This document shows, piece by piece, positions 29,339 through 41,440 of a stretch of DNA of 64,000 nucleotides; position 1 is the stretch's first letter, and each line of letters starts with the position of its first letter. The DNA lies in assembly GCA_963693365.1 (NCBI GenBank), contig CAVNZM010000005.1, positions 8,432,001 through 8,496,000 on the forward strand, written 5' to 3'. A model generated the notes under the pieces. It was given only the letters and a program-made list of their open reading frames with translations. It had not been told where the DNA came from and searched no databases. A program made the translations under genes and the position numbers. The DNA comes from Amoebidium appalachense (taxonomy: Eukaryota > Ichthyosporea).

Positions 29339-32300
29339 CTATTCCTTTCTGCTCACTCGCCCCCCCTTCCCCCCCCTCCCCCCCCGTCTCTCACTATCCC
29401 CCCCCTCCCCCTCCTTCTCTTCTTCAAACAAAATATAAGCAGCACGAGAGAGAGCATCACAGTCGACCATTGTTTCACCCTTGGCATAAAACAATTTATA
29501 GGAGAACTCACCGAGAGCCGCGGCCCACTTCTGCATCCTCTCGTTGACCAGACGAGTGGTGCCGGCCATGGCTAGGCAGGGCTTGTGGTCGGTGTAGACC
29601 TCAAACGTCCTGCCTGCGAGTATATACCTCCATGCCTGTGAGACTGCCCAAAAGATAGCATGGGACTCTCTCTCCGGATTGCTATATCTACGTTCACTTT
29701 TACTAAATGAACGACTAGCATAAGCAATCACTCTATCCTGCCCCTCCTGCACTTGATATAACACGGCCCCCTCAGCAACCTTACTTGCATCGCACCGAAC
29801 TTTAAACATCCCCCCCCGGCCGAAAAATCAGGATGAACAAGCATACTCGAAGACTGCAAAGCTAACTTAAGCTTTTCGAAAGCAGAAACAGCATCAACAT
29901 TCCAATCTATTCTATTCTTCTTCTCCCCCCCCGTCTGACTAGTTAACGGCAAAGCAAGCATACTATAGTCCTTAATATAACGACGAAGATAATTAGTTAA
30001 ACCTAAAAATTGCCTTAGTTGAGTGACAGTCTGAGGACGGGGCCACTCAACTATGGCCCGGATTTTCTCCGGATCAGGGGAAAGACCATTACTAGACACA
30101 ATATGACCTAAAAACTTAACCTCCGGCACACCAATCACAGTCTTGCTACCGCTAATACGAAGACCAGACTCACCCAAAGCTAAAAATACTTTTTCACAAT
30201 TATTAACTAACTCCTCAAATGACCTACCTTTAATTAAAACATCATCCAAATAAGGGTGGCATACATCCAAATGAGGGTGGAGAATTTTATACATTACCCG
30301 GCACAACATAGCTGGAGAGGAGAGCAAACCCATCGGCACCACCTTGTACTGGAACAGCTGGTCACCCAGTGCAAAGGCAGTCTTCTCCTTGCTGCTCTCC
30401 TCCAACCTTATCTGCCAAAAAGCTGCTTTTAAATCAAGTTTAGCAAAGTGAGTATAGCCGTGCAGCTGTGAAAGCTGCTCGTCTATGTTAGGGAGAGGCC
30501 ATTGGTCTGCCTTAGTGATCCGATTCAGAGCCCTGTAATCGTTCACTAGGCGCCAAGACCCGTCGGGCTTCTTAACCAATAGCACCGGACTTCTCCACGG
30601 ACTCGAACTATGCTCCACATGACCCTTTTTTAACATATCACTCACTATTATTAGCGCATCCGACAATTTATACTGCTCCATTCTATAGCTAGGCATCACT
30701 ACCGGCCTATTATCACCTGTGTCGATCTGCATTTCAAACCCTTTAACGAAGCCTACTTCGTTATCATCGGCCAGAAATGCAAACCGAGTCCTATCAAATA
30801 ACTTAGCTAGCAATTTTTTCTGTTCTACCGTCCAATCCCCCTCCTTCATACCAAACGGCAATACTAACTCCGGGTTACCCCCATCACAAGTGGATGCATC
30901 CTTATTCACCGGAGTGCCACTTAACATTTCACCTCCTGTATTACATCGGTGCTGCTCGGGGTGAGGTTGAGGTACCTCCGGATATAGGCGGTCACCCTTA
31001 GCACCCCCCCCGCCCCCCGGCACACCAATGCCCCCGGGCAATTCCTGATGAGTTAGTGCATGTATGTGGGGGGCCAGGTCTGTGGCCACCCTGCCCCCCA
31101 CGGTGTTGGTTAACCCGTCAGATCCACGGGTTAGACCAACACCCTCCCCCCTTGCCTGCACATTCTCACACCCGGGGTGACCCTCCTTCCTCTTGGGGGT
31201 CGGGGGAGTGGGACCGGTGCTGTCCCGGTCCCCCCCCCCATCGTGTCGGGTGACATTTTGGTGGCTAACGTTAAATAAAGTTGTTCCCCCTCCTCCTGAG
31301 TCACCCTTCGAGCCGGCATCCTCCTTTTGGGTAATAAGAGAGACCTCTATACTACCAATCTCATTAGTGAAACTACCGACGGAAACACCTGACCTAATCA
31401 CTATAGGCTCGATGCCCGGATTCACTAATTCTATTTCTATTGTCTTATCCGGCCATACCCTACTAAGGGTCCATTGGGCCACCTCCTGAAATGGGGTTTT
31501 CGGAGTAAAAACCCCTAAATCCCCTATCCTAACATGATTGCCGGCCCGGACACGTACCGTTTGGCACTGGTAAGGCTCGATTACTACTTCAGCTACCGTT
31601 CTAGCACCAGACTGATAACCGTCGAGCCCATCATGGGTTTTAATTTTAACGCCGGACTGCAATTCTAAAACATTCGTACGTTCAAACAAAGCATTCACAT
31701 GTCTACGGAAAAATGGGGCTCCCAACAAAACACTTTGAGCTAAATCCTTAACCACATAACAAGCAATATGCATAGCCTGGCCACCTATCTCACACGGCAA
31801 CACACAAACACCTTCCACAGACATACTACTATTATTAGCACTACCTAAGGCTGTGCTAGAAGCATCTAAAATAGGAATTTCCCCCCCGGCCTGATTAAAA
31901 CGACGAATAAAGGAAGCATGCACACAATTAACCTGAGCCCCTCCATCGAGCAAAGCAACAGCCTTCAACTTACCATCAGCTAACCATACGTCTATATAAT
32001 GCCGGCTAAACCCAACTAAATCCTCCTCCAATTCAAGCAACACATCATCACTCACACCCAATCCCTGCCCACGAAGACTCACACCCTCGATACCTACGTG
32101 CAACATACCTACCTGTGGTGCCTGCACGGGTGGGGTGGGGTGTGTATGTGGTGTGGGTGGTGGTGGAGTGTGTGTGTGTGATGTGTGGGTGGGTGGTGTG
32201 TGTGTGTTTGGTGTATGTGTGGGTGTGTGTGTGGGTGTAGGTGTGTCTGCAACCGTCGTATGTTGTTGTGGTGGTGTGTTTCTACGTGTCTGTGCCTTCC

Positions 32301-32448
32301 CCCCCCTTCCCCTTTTACTCGTGTGTGTCCCCCCCCTCCCGGAAACAATGGCACAGAAACCCCCTCCGGTGTGGTTAGAATAAACACCGGGTTGGGACAA
32401 GAAACACTGAGACCATCCACTTGTGGCTGGGGAACCTCCCCCAACCAC
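29339..32448 (-). CDS. Protease, reverse transcriptase and RNase H (Gypsy pol, 5' part; one frame break)
   Basis: 32448-29820: low-complexity His/Thr/Pro linker; aspartic protease-like segment with LLDGGAQVNCVHASF; then RT with SSSPWRSPVLLVKK, VNDYRALN, LDLKAAFWQIRL (motif A), MGLLSSPAM and YLDDVLI (motif C), and LGHIVSSNGL. At a G7 run (29812-29818) the frame changes, and 29809-29339 gives RNase H: RCDASKVAEGAVL, YTDHKPCLAM and a final aspartate in MVDCDALSR. The protease triad reads D-G-G where D-S/T-G is usual. RT copies RNA into cDNA inside particles; RNase H removes the RNA strand. A third break, in G/C-rich low-complexity sequence, separates RNase H from integrase at about 29340-29400. 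Confidence 0.9.
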
Positions 32449-32690
32449 AAAACATTCACACCATTCATACCTTTGGTAGAGTCACCCCACAAACATTCAT
32501 GCCATACCACCTCGACGCTGTCTTGAGGACCCACGACGATGCCCGGCTCCCACACGTATCGGGGCGGTGAGGGGGCAAAGGGAAGCTTAACCTGGGGTGG
32601 GGGAGGGTGAAGGTTCTCTGCAACCTGGGGGGGACCGATACTGTCCCCCCCCCCTCCCTCAGTGACCCCAGCTTCCCCCTCCCCCGGAAC
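32449..32690 (-). pseudogene. Gag-pol linker in shifted frames
   Basis: Coding-like sequence continues upstream of the long pol frame in another frame (about 32555-32340), e.g. VVWHECLWGDST and PNPVFILTTPEGVSVP, and shifts at a G run near 32330-32337. It links gag to protease. Function unknown; no homology recognised. Confidence 0.45.
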
Positions 32691-34025
32691 TCAATAGCTC
32701 TTGTAACTACGGCAATATGCAGCAGAGTGCCCTTGCCGGCCACAAAAGTAACATGCACCAAAGAAGGGGCCAGGGGGGACTTCAAAACCTTGGCGCAAAG
32801 CATAACCGGGAGCCCGGTCATGTTGGGGGGGCCCACCGTGTGCACCACGGCCCCCCCTTCCCCCCTGCCCCCCTCGGCCTCTCTCACCACCATTTCCACC
32901 CCTCCCTCTACCCTGCCCACTACCACGAGCAAGATAAGGGGCAAACCTCTCGGTGAACTGCTGCTGTTGTCCTCCACGTCCCCCTCGGCCACGACCGCCG
33001 TGTCCACCCCGGTCGCCGCCACGGCCACCCCGGAAGCCGAAGCCCCCTCGGCCAGAGAAGACGGCCTGGGAGAGCTCGGCAACCTGCTTGACCAACATGG
33101 TGAGTGCATCTGGCTGTTCACCCTCTTTTTTCTCTTTTTCCCCCTTCTGTCCACTCTCCTTCTTTTTCTTGTCTACTTCCATCACCTCCTTTTTATCCCT
33201 CTTATTGAACTTCACCTCGTGCATGGCAAGCAAGTGACGTTTAACATGCAACACCACCTCATCTACATCATCATGCTCCCCAAACATGCGTGCAGTGTCT
33301 GTGTTTACAGAGAGAGCCTTACGAGCAAACTCGAATTTTTCCCTATCACTCACGTCACCAGCTAACTCACAAAGGTCCTCAAAGACCCGATATTCCCTCT
33401 CAAAGAATGCACGAGCTTCTACGGGGGACATATCTAAAGTGGGAAAGGTATACTTCCATTCTCTGAGCTGGGCCCGGAAGGTACGGCGCCGGTCGGCCGT
33501 CAGGTATCGGCCGACGAGCCGGGCCGTATACTCGAGCTCGTTTTCCGGCCGTGTGAAGGCCTCGAGCTCCCCGTCCACGTCGTCGGTGCTGTTCTCGTCC
33601 TCGTCGTCGGGGATGAACCGTGCGGCCAGACGTTTCTGGCCGAGTGTCCGGGACACCATCTCGTCCCTCCCCTCGTCGTACTGCTGCTCGTATATACGAG
33701 CCGTCACCTGGGGGGCCTGCTCGGCCCGGTACGGGTGCTCCTCCATCAGGGTGCATAAGTCGGCCATTGTTTTGTGGTCGATGCACTGTTTGATCATTAA
33801 GCACGAGGCCGCCACAGTGGGGGCCTTCTTTGTGTCTAACACTAGTGTGGGTGTGTTAGCTAGGAGTGTCCTAAGCCACCTAGGGATTTCCGAGTCGTGT
33901 TTGAGTGTAAAACTGAAAGCTGTGGTCTGTCTAACGTCTAGTGTATGAACCTGTGGTACCTGTGTGTGCAGGGAGCTATCCTCCGCTGCCAATGCGTAGA
34001 ACATGTCTACGTTAAACTTAGCCAT
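32691..34025 (-). CDS. Gag polyprotein (Gypsy element)
   Basis: 444 codons from the ATG at 34025 to TAG near 32691. The helical N-terminal and central part (about 1-270) would be the capsid; it includes AFFEREYRVFEDLCELAG. Next is a Lys/Glu-rich segment (KKKKESGQKGEKEKKEGEQ), then a long Arg-Gly-rich region (about 340-420, repeats such as GFRGGRGGDRGG) and a final zinc knuckle CYFCGRQGHSAAYC (C-x2-C-x4-H-x4-C). Gag forms the particle, and the RG region and knuckle bind RNA. The frame is intact, unlike pol. The start codon lies 167 bp inside the 5' LTR edge, after a T run. Confidence 0.92.
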   Translation of the reverse strand: MAKFNVDMFYALAAEDSSLHTQVPQVHTLDVRQTTAFSFTLKHDSEIPRWLRTLLANTPTLVLDTKKAPTVAASCLMIKQCIDHKTMADLCTLMEEHPYRAEQAPQVTARIYEQQYDEGRDEMVSRTLGQKRLAARFIPDDEDENSTDDVDGELEAFTRPENELEYTARLVGRYLTADRRRTFRAQLREWKYTFPTLDMSPVEARAFFEREYRVFEDLCELAGDVSDREKFEFARKALSVNTDTARMFGEHDDVDEVVLHVKRHLLAMHEVKFNKRDKKEVMEVDKKKKESGQKGEKEKKEGEQPDALTMLVKQVAELSQAVFSGRGGFGFRGGRGGDRGGHGGRGRGGRGGQQQQFTERFAPYLARGSGQGRGRGGNGGERGRGGQGGRGGRGAHGGPPQHDRAPGYALRQGFEVPPGPFFGACYFCGRQGHSAAYCRSYKSY

Positions 34026-34063
34026 TGTGTGGTGTGTGCCCTAACTCGTGTGGTTGTGTTTAT

Positions 34064-34104
<41 letters not shown>
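34064..34104. repeat. Poly-T run in the Gypsy leader
   Basis: About 41 T (A on the element's sense strand) between gag and the 5' LTR. Confidence 0.95.
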
Positions 34105-34105
<1 letters not shown>

Positions 34106-34191
34106 TGTGTTTGAGGTGTAGCAACAGCCCAGAAGGAACTGTCACCGCGTTACCCTAGCGCGAAAAACCGCACTAAAAGAAAGGTGTAGCT

Positions 34192-34829
34192 TGTCGTATC
34201 CTAATGTATGTGTACTAGAGACGCGGCACTCTACTAAGTGTACACACACGAAAAGGAACGAACGTGTACAGAAAAACGGTAAAGTTTATTAAGACCAGGC
34301 TCCGACGGGCAAACTTAGATCCGTACGGATTGAGTCTAAGTTACGACTGAGGCCATCAAGGCCGTGCCCTACAAGATCATCATCACCTGGCCCCCTACGA
34401 TGCCACATTCCATTAACATTCCGATCTACTTTTATCGTGCGCCTGCACGAGCTAAGTCGATCTACTCAACTAATATATTTATCCAAGTCTCACCCCTCAC
34501 CCTCCCCCTAGTGGCACCGCAGAGTCTAAATCTACATTTCATACTATCCTCCCCCCCCTCCCTCCCCCCCTTTCCTCTACATCTACATATATAAATACGT
34601 TTGGCAACATATGCTATCAAACCTTGCCAATACTTACAAAAGGGCTTCTGCCCGAACAATCACATTCCTAAGTCCTCCTACGATCTATCCTACACACTAA
34701 TTAGAATTCTATTGGACGGCTGTCCCGGCTGACGTGGTCCAATGCCCTGCGCCGGCAGAGGCAAGATGCACGCAGCTGCCAGACAGCTATCTTGAGGCCT
34801 CGGTCTTGATCTTGATGATCTGTGGACCC

Positions 34830-34866
<37 letters not shown>

Positions 34867-34917
34867 ATCTCGATCGTAGACTTAGGCTAATCTGCTGAGA
34901 CGGATTAGTATATGTCA
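34192..34917 (-). repeat. 5' LTR of the Gypsy element (726 bp)
   Basis: Same as the 3' LTR except for a longer C run (34 bp, about 34832-34865) and one C fewer in a second run. Confidence 0.92.
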
Positions 34918-34922
34918 CCGCA

Positions 34923-35685
34923 CTATAAATACTTTAGGGTATATAAGTGAGTTGGTCGTGATAGTATATTATACCGGATATCTAGTATGGATGTACACAG
35001 GTTGAGATATACGCGCGTGTGTACATGTATATATAACACTGTGTTTGATCTTAGGTAGGCCAGTATGCATGTCCCCCCCAGTCTTGTGCACATGAGCATG
35101 GAATTAGCCATATGTGCACGTGCAGCTTGCATGATTATTCATGGGAAAACAGATATAATAGTCGCATTGGACCGACACGTAGTAGAGGAACCATGAGCGT
35201 TTATGTCATAGTTTTATCATGGGAAAATATGCAAGTAGCCGTGAGGTATGACTGTGGAATGCATCGCTAGTCAAGTACTGTCACCCGATTGGCTCACTTA
35301 GTTTATTGGAACCGTGATGCCATGGGACAGAACCGTGAACCGTATGTGATTGGCTCTCGTAGCCAAAAGGACATACTAGTACCGATGCACATGTCTGAGC
35401 CGCTGTGCGAGCTCCGATATAAGGGCATGTCGGGGGCTTCAGAGCTCACTCCGAGTGTGCTCGGCTTACTAGGTGTAAGTAGGACTAGCACGTAACTTAG
35501 CAAAGCGTGGTCTAGTCAACCCCGTTCATTCACAAATATATTGTTTTGTCACGGACACAAGATCATTTTATACAACAGGTCGCCGGAACAAGCTCAGATT
35601 TAGACAGGTCGGATCTGGGATAATAGATAGGTTAGATAGACCCAAACGTCTCTACCACCTACTGAGGCGGTGTCTCCTTTCTTTT

Positions 35686-35723
<38 letters not shown>

Positions 35724-36246
35724 AAAAGGGACGCCTGAGTAGATGTTAAAACGTCGCACGTGCGGCAACACGTCAGTACGTGTTAGCAAACGTCTCTGAA
35801 ATTGCGCATTCTTTGCGCCGCGCGCACCTGCGCTTTCCTCAGGCCTCGAGTCGAGTCACCCTATCATAGCTTCAAGACGGTAAACCCTGTCATTATTATT
35901 GGCTGTCTGCTTTTTTTTTTCTTTCTTTTTTGTTTTCTTTTCCCCCTTGAGTTGTGTATTGTGCGCGCGGCCAGACCAGACTCGGGAGTCGGACACCAGG
36001 CCTCCTATATAGCACTACGGCCTTGTACCTTGGTCGGACATCTTTGGCGGCGGCTACAGCTGTAGCTAGTAGAGAGGACTATTATGTGGTTAGGATGCAC
36101 GCATGTGCGCATGCGGCACTGCCGTACGTCGGACTCGTACGCTCAAACTCGCGCGGATCCTTTCGAAGGCCGCGGCGTTGATCATCGGCCCCAATGTACT
36201 CTGGATGATGCAACAACGTTCAATTCGACAGAGAGGAAAGGGGGAA

Positions 36247-36292
<46 letters not shown>

Positions 36293-36700
36293 GGGAGGGG
36301 AGGGAGGGGGAGGGGGAGAGGGGGGGAGGGGGCTACTCATAGAGGGTGTTAAGGCTGGATTCGGCCTCCGCCCGACTGGCCCTATCCGCTTCGACCATGG
36401 CTACATCTCTGAGCCACATCATGTGTTTGCGCAATTATTCTGGTCGCAATCATTGCAACCCCGGAAGTGAGCCGGCCAAGTGGACCTCAGTCGGGCAGTT
36501 GCAATTGTATTCGAATATTCAACCTATTCAACCTTAGATAATCTGTGTCGTTCTGTTTCTAGTTCGGGTCGTTCTGTTTCTAATGGGTCGTTCTGTTTCT
36601 AATTCGTTGTTGTTACATAGTATAGTTGTGCAATTAGTGATTTGAAAACGGGATAGCCAGGAAATGAATACGCTCCTGACACGTGGACGCTTTCTGAAGG
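34923..36700. other. Intergenic stretch, no gene seen; LTR-like patch possible
   Basis: Contains T runs (35688-35719) and a G run (36250-36290). Around 35400-35500 a TATA-like CTCCGATATAAGGGCATG followed by a G/C-rich stretch resembles an LTR promoter, but I found no paired copy. At 36541-36603 a 19-22-bp unit (GTCGTTCTGTTTCTA) is repeated three times, about 100 bp ahead of the next gene. Confidence 0.4.
36541..36603 (+). repeat. Short tandem repeat, 3 units of about 20 bp
   Basis: GTCGTTCTGTTTCTA followed by short variable bases, three times. It sits upstream of the transposase-like ORF and could be a protein-binding array or part of an element end. Confidence 0.7.
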
Positions 36701-38269
36701 ATGGCGCGTGAAAAGTGTGCAGTATGTAAGGCAGGAATTCGTGAGAACAGGAGAAATTATAACTTGCCTAAAGATATCAACGCTTTGGTGTTTTTCTTTG
36801 GTACTACGGCATCCAATCATCCCAAGGAGGGAAAACTATGCAACCTATGCTATATGAATTGGAGGAATACGGTCACAAAGCAAAGTGGACCGTCTGGAGT
36901 GGTTGGCGAGTTACCGGCGTCTAGTGTCGCAACCGGGAGTGTCGAACTCGGAAACGTGGAGCTGCAGGATGGCCCTAGCACACCAAAAAAGCGACCACCT
37001 CCGGACGTTGCCAACACAGACCCTTCCAACGAAAGCTTTAGCACTATCGAACCAAACCGCCTGCGACACCACACACCCAGCGGCAAAGTGGCCAAACAAA
37101 CGCGATGTTCAGAGGGCCTTGTGAACGAAACTAACACAAACGACGATAGTAGCATCTTTCGCAGCCTTCGAAAGGAGTTCATGGACGTGGATCCCCAAAG
37201 TGTGCACACACCCGAACAACATTCACCTTTTTTTCCGTGCGCAGAAGGGGACCTTAGTAGGGAGGGCAGCGTACATGAACAGAGTGATTTTATGACAGGC
37301 TTCGACCTTTTCGACAGTAATACGGATACGGGGGATGCGGCAAACACAGGAGACACAGCCAGTACGGCTTCACCAGGCACCACGCAACCGGTTTTACAGG
37401 TGCCCACTGTTGGTGTACCGAAGACGGGAAACCATGCAGCAGCCGACCAACAAGACACTGTAAACCCCGAACTGGTCACGTCTATGGCCGACATTAACGA
37501 GCAAATTGAAACCTATGAGATACAACTTTCGGCCCTCCGACTCCAGCTGCAGTACGTGCAGGAAAGGCTAGAAGCCAATAGACGGGAGAAGGAAAGGCAT
37601 CGCTCACGTGCACGGCGCTATTCTGCAAAGATAGCCGGGATAGAAGTTCAGCAGGAACAGGCGAAAACCGCCATGGACGATGATGTGCGTACCACGGTTG
37701 CGGGTTTGGTCGAGGAGTGTGGAATCGGGTCGAACATGTTAGTGTCGAGCAACCACTACCTCTCAACACTCGTGGTTGCAGGTTGTCCTTGTTGCCGTGC
37801 ACCACCTGTCCGGTGCGTGTTCAGCACGATAGCCCTTGGGTACGAGTTGCGCACAACGATAAAGTGCACCCTGTGTCGTCGAAAATCGGTGGTTCACTCC
37901 GCCGGCCAGAGTAGTGCTATCAACAAAGTTTTTGTATCCGCCAACTTTACTTCCGGTATCAATCCACAGAAAGCCGAGGTTTTTCTAGTCAATCTAGGTG
38001 TTTCCCATACTATGCACCCCTCAACTGTTTTTTCGCACCAAGGTGCGCTTATCACCCGTGCCGTCCCAGAGTTCCGGAAACAAATAGCGCACGATGCCGA
38101 TGTTGTGATAGAACACGGTTTGCAAACATACATCCACTTCCGGGAAAAACACGAGCAACAGGGAACGTGGTCCCCAGAGCTAACACTGATAGCAAAGATG
38201 CAGCAGAAATACAGGGGGGGTCAGATGAGGCTTTACAGAGTGAGACCGGTGGTAGACACAAGTATGTGA
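36701..38269 (+). CDS. Zinc-finger/coiled-coil protein resembling the front of a Mutator-like transposase
   Basis: 522 codons, single exon, ATG 36701 to TGA 38269. Residues 1-52 hold a C-x2-C ... C-x2-C pair (CAVC, CNLC) of zinc-finger type. 60-255 is a low-complexity Ser/Thr/Asp linker. About 258-325 is a charged coiled coil (YEIQLSALRLQLQYVQERLE). About 358-400 has a second four-cysteine set (CPCC ... CTLC). It is followed by FTSGINPQKAEVFLVNLGV and MHPSTVFSHQ. From knowledge of the family, a zinc ribbon followed by a 'N...G....f...lg...m....f' helix block precedes the DDE domain in some Mutator-like and Kolobok-like transposases. The catalytic domain is absent: the ORF ends about 100 residues later. 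So it may be a truncated transposase or a co-opted gene. No homology search could be run. Confidence 0.5.
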   Translation: MAREKCAVCKAGIRENRRNYNLPKDINALVFFFGTTASNHPKEGKLCNLCYMNWRNTVTKQSGPSGVVGELPASSVATGSVELGNVELQDGPSTPKKRPPPDVANTDPSNESFSTIEPNRLRHHTPSGKVAKQTRCSEGLVNETNTNDDSSIFRSLRKEFMDVDPQSVHTPEQHSPFFPCAEGDLSREGSVHEQSDFMTGFDLFDSNTDTGDAANTGDTASTASPGTTQPVLQVPTVGVPKTGNHAAADQQDTVNPELVTSMADINEQIETYEIQLSALRLQLQYVQERLEANRREKERHRSRARRYSAKIAGIEVQQEQAKTAMDDDVRTTVAGLVEECGIGSNMLVSSNHYLSTLVVAGCPCCRAPPVRCVFSTIALGYELRTTIKCTLCRRKSVVHSAGQSSAINKVFVSANFTSGINPQKAEVFLVNLGVSHTMHPSTVFSHQGALITRAVPEFRKQIAHDADVVIEHGLQTYIHFREKHEQQGTWSPELTLIAKMQQKYRGGQMRLYRVRPVVDTSM

Positions 38270-38597
38270 AAGTTGCACATGTATATGCATCAACAGTTTA
38301 CGAAAGGAATGTGATTGGGCTGAATGATAAAAGGTTTTGTATGTTTGTCTAATCATTCAAACAATCGTTGATAGCGCTAAATATGTGTTGTGTTTGTTGG
38401 AACCCCCCCCCCCCAATTTTTGACCTTTTTTGGTATTATGTATACATTATAATAATAAAAATATTGGCTATGGTGCACGTGAGCTTTCACAGAGCTTACT
38501 GCCAGTCGAGCTACACAAGCAGAACAACACAAGCCCACACAACACACAGTTTTCCACAGGAGTGTCTTTGGTAGGTAGTGCGGGGGGAGGGAGGGAG

Positions 38598-38641
<44 letters not shown>

Positions 38642-38649
38642 GAAACGAA
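38270..38649. other. Downstream stretch with a poly-G run
   Basis: No gene. A C run (38403-38414), AT-rich sequence, then G-rich sequence from 38582 to 38638. No obvious inverted terminal repeat matching the region ahead of the ORF was seen. Confidence 0.45.
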
Positions 38650-39925
38650 TATCAACACCAGTGCATGAAACATAACAAACGCGCCCATGTCCATGAACTG
38701 GTGATCTCACTCAAAGTGCCAGACGAAGATGTATAGTCCACGCATGTGACCTTCGAGCGAAGTGTCTTTGTGCTGACAGGACATCTGAGCACACGAAAAA
38801 CACCTAAAATAGTAACATTGAGCTGGGCTTGCCTGCATGCACCAACCGTTGAAATTATAACATGCGCACCCGTGTACATATGAAGTGATCTCACTCATGT
38901 GTGGACGAAGATCTACATCCCACGCATGTGGTCTTCGAGCGTGGTGTCTTTGTGCTGCCAGGACTTTTGAGCACACGAAAAACACACAAAACAGTAGCAT
39001 GAAGCGAGGCTTGCCTACACCAACATTAATCAATCATAAAATGCGCACCCGTGCACATGAAATGGTGATCTCACTCAACTGTGGACGAAGATCTACATTC
39101 CACGCATGTGGCCTTCGAGCGAGGTGTCTTTGTGTTGCCAGGACTTTTGAGCACACGAAAAACACACGAAACGGTAGCATTAAGCGAGGCTTGCCTACAC
39201 CAACATTAATCAATCATAAAATGCGCACCCGTGCACATGAAATGGTGATCTCACTCAACTGTGGACGAAGATCTACATTCCACGCATGTGGCCTTCGAGC
39301 GAGGTGTCTTTGTGTTGCCAGGACTTTTGAGCACACGAAAAACACCTAAAATTATAGCATTAAGCCAGGGTTGCCTACACCCACACCAGTAAAACATAAC
39401 ATGCGCACCGTGTACATCAGAAGATGATCTCACTCATCTGTGGACGAAGTTCTACATTCCACGCAGGTGGCCTTCGAGCGAGGTGTCTTTGTGCTAACAG
39501 TACATTTGAGCACACGAAAAACACATAAAATAGTAGCATTAAGCAAGCTTGCCTACCTACACAGCAAAGAGTGGCCATGCGCAGTGAAGTACATAAGGTG
39601 ACGGTGACCCATTCATCCACGAAAAATTGCCAAATTTCAAAAAAATAAGTCTTCCCCAGAAGCATGTTTATGTGTGGGGGGGCGTTGGGCACCCGAAACC
39701 AACCGAAGCCAGTAACCACCCTGCTTTGTAAACCCATACCAGCGAAAGATGACATGCGCACCCACGTACAATGTGTGGGGGATCCTCATTCCTCTGTGGA
39801 TGAAGATGTACAATCCATGGTTCTGGTCTTCGAGTGAGGCGTCATTGTGTGGGGAGGACATCATAGCACACAAAAAACACCAGAAACTATAGCATTAAGC
39901 CAGGCTTACAAACTCACGTCAGCAG
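38650..39925 (+). repeat. Satellite-like array of about 180-bp monomers
   Basis: About seven tandem monomers. The anchor GTGATCTCAC recurs at 38701, 38885, 39065 and 39245 (steps 184, 180, 180), with a weaker match near 39424 and more diverged monomers to 39925. Other constant blocks are CCACGCATGTGGCCTTCGAG and GAGCACACGAAAAACAC. Monomers 3 and 4 (39040-39330) are nearly identical. Because 180 is divisible by 3, a 60-residue repeating open frame appears, but this is not taken as a gene. Confidence 0.85.
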
Positions 39926-41095
<1,170 letters not shown>

Positions 41096-41140
41096 TAGGG
41101 TCATCCCTCCGTGCCCGCCTTGGCGCCGCCGCGGGTGGTG
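41096..41140 (+). CDS. Possible first exon of the ADCK1-like gene
   Basis: ATG at 41096 opens an Arg/Ala/Gly-rich start ([18 protein letters not shown]) before a GTAGGAG donor at 41141. A basic, hydroxylated N-terminus fits a mitochondrial import signal, as expected for ADCK1. Link to the next certain exon (42600) is not shown; another exon may lie between (for example after the acceptor at 42038). Confidence 0.25.
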
Positions 41141-41440
41141 GTAGGAGGGGCCGGGGCGACATATTTTTTTGATGATGTCTACCTAAGGCTGAACGCAACG
41201 AGAAGAGCCGTGCGCACGTTCACAGCGGTACTGCTTTCTTCCCTCGTTTGCTTGTATTCCGCAGTTGGAAACTAAGATTAGATGGTGATAAAGAGAGACA
41301 TATAAGCTGTAGGCACATGCACACACGCACACCGTCATCCCCGCGCGCCAATACGGTGTTCACACTCACAGACAAACCTCGAGACACTCACAGAACACAC
41401 AAGGCAAAGAACCAGCGCCAGCACGGGCAAATACAGAACT

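Larger units (their letters stand above)
26546..34917 (-). mobile_element. Ty3/Gypsy LTR retrotransposon (chromovirus type), near full length
   Basis: 8.37 kb with LTRs at 26546-27266 (3' LTR) and 34192-34917 (5' LTR). Both start TGACATATAC and end GATACGACA on the minus strand, and are flanked by CCGCA at 26541-26545 and 34918-34922. The order gag, protease, RT, RNase H, integrase with a C-terminal chromodomain-like segment defines a Gypsy chromovirus. The LTRs match except in two C-run lengths (9 versus 8, and 28 versus 34), so insertion is recent. Pol is nevertheless broken into several frames at or next to homopolymers. A polypurine tract lies at about 27267-27295; no standard primer-binding site was recognised after the 5' LTR. 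Confidence 0.93.

Noticed and set aside
38885-39349. 154-codon ORF made of 60-residue repeats
   Set aside because: It is a by-product of a satellite whose period is divisible by three. Composition is not protein-like and it ends in diverged monomers.
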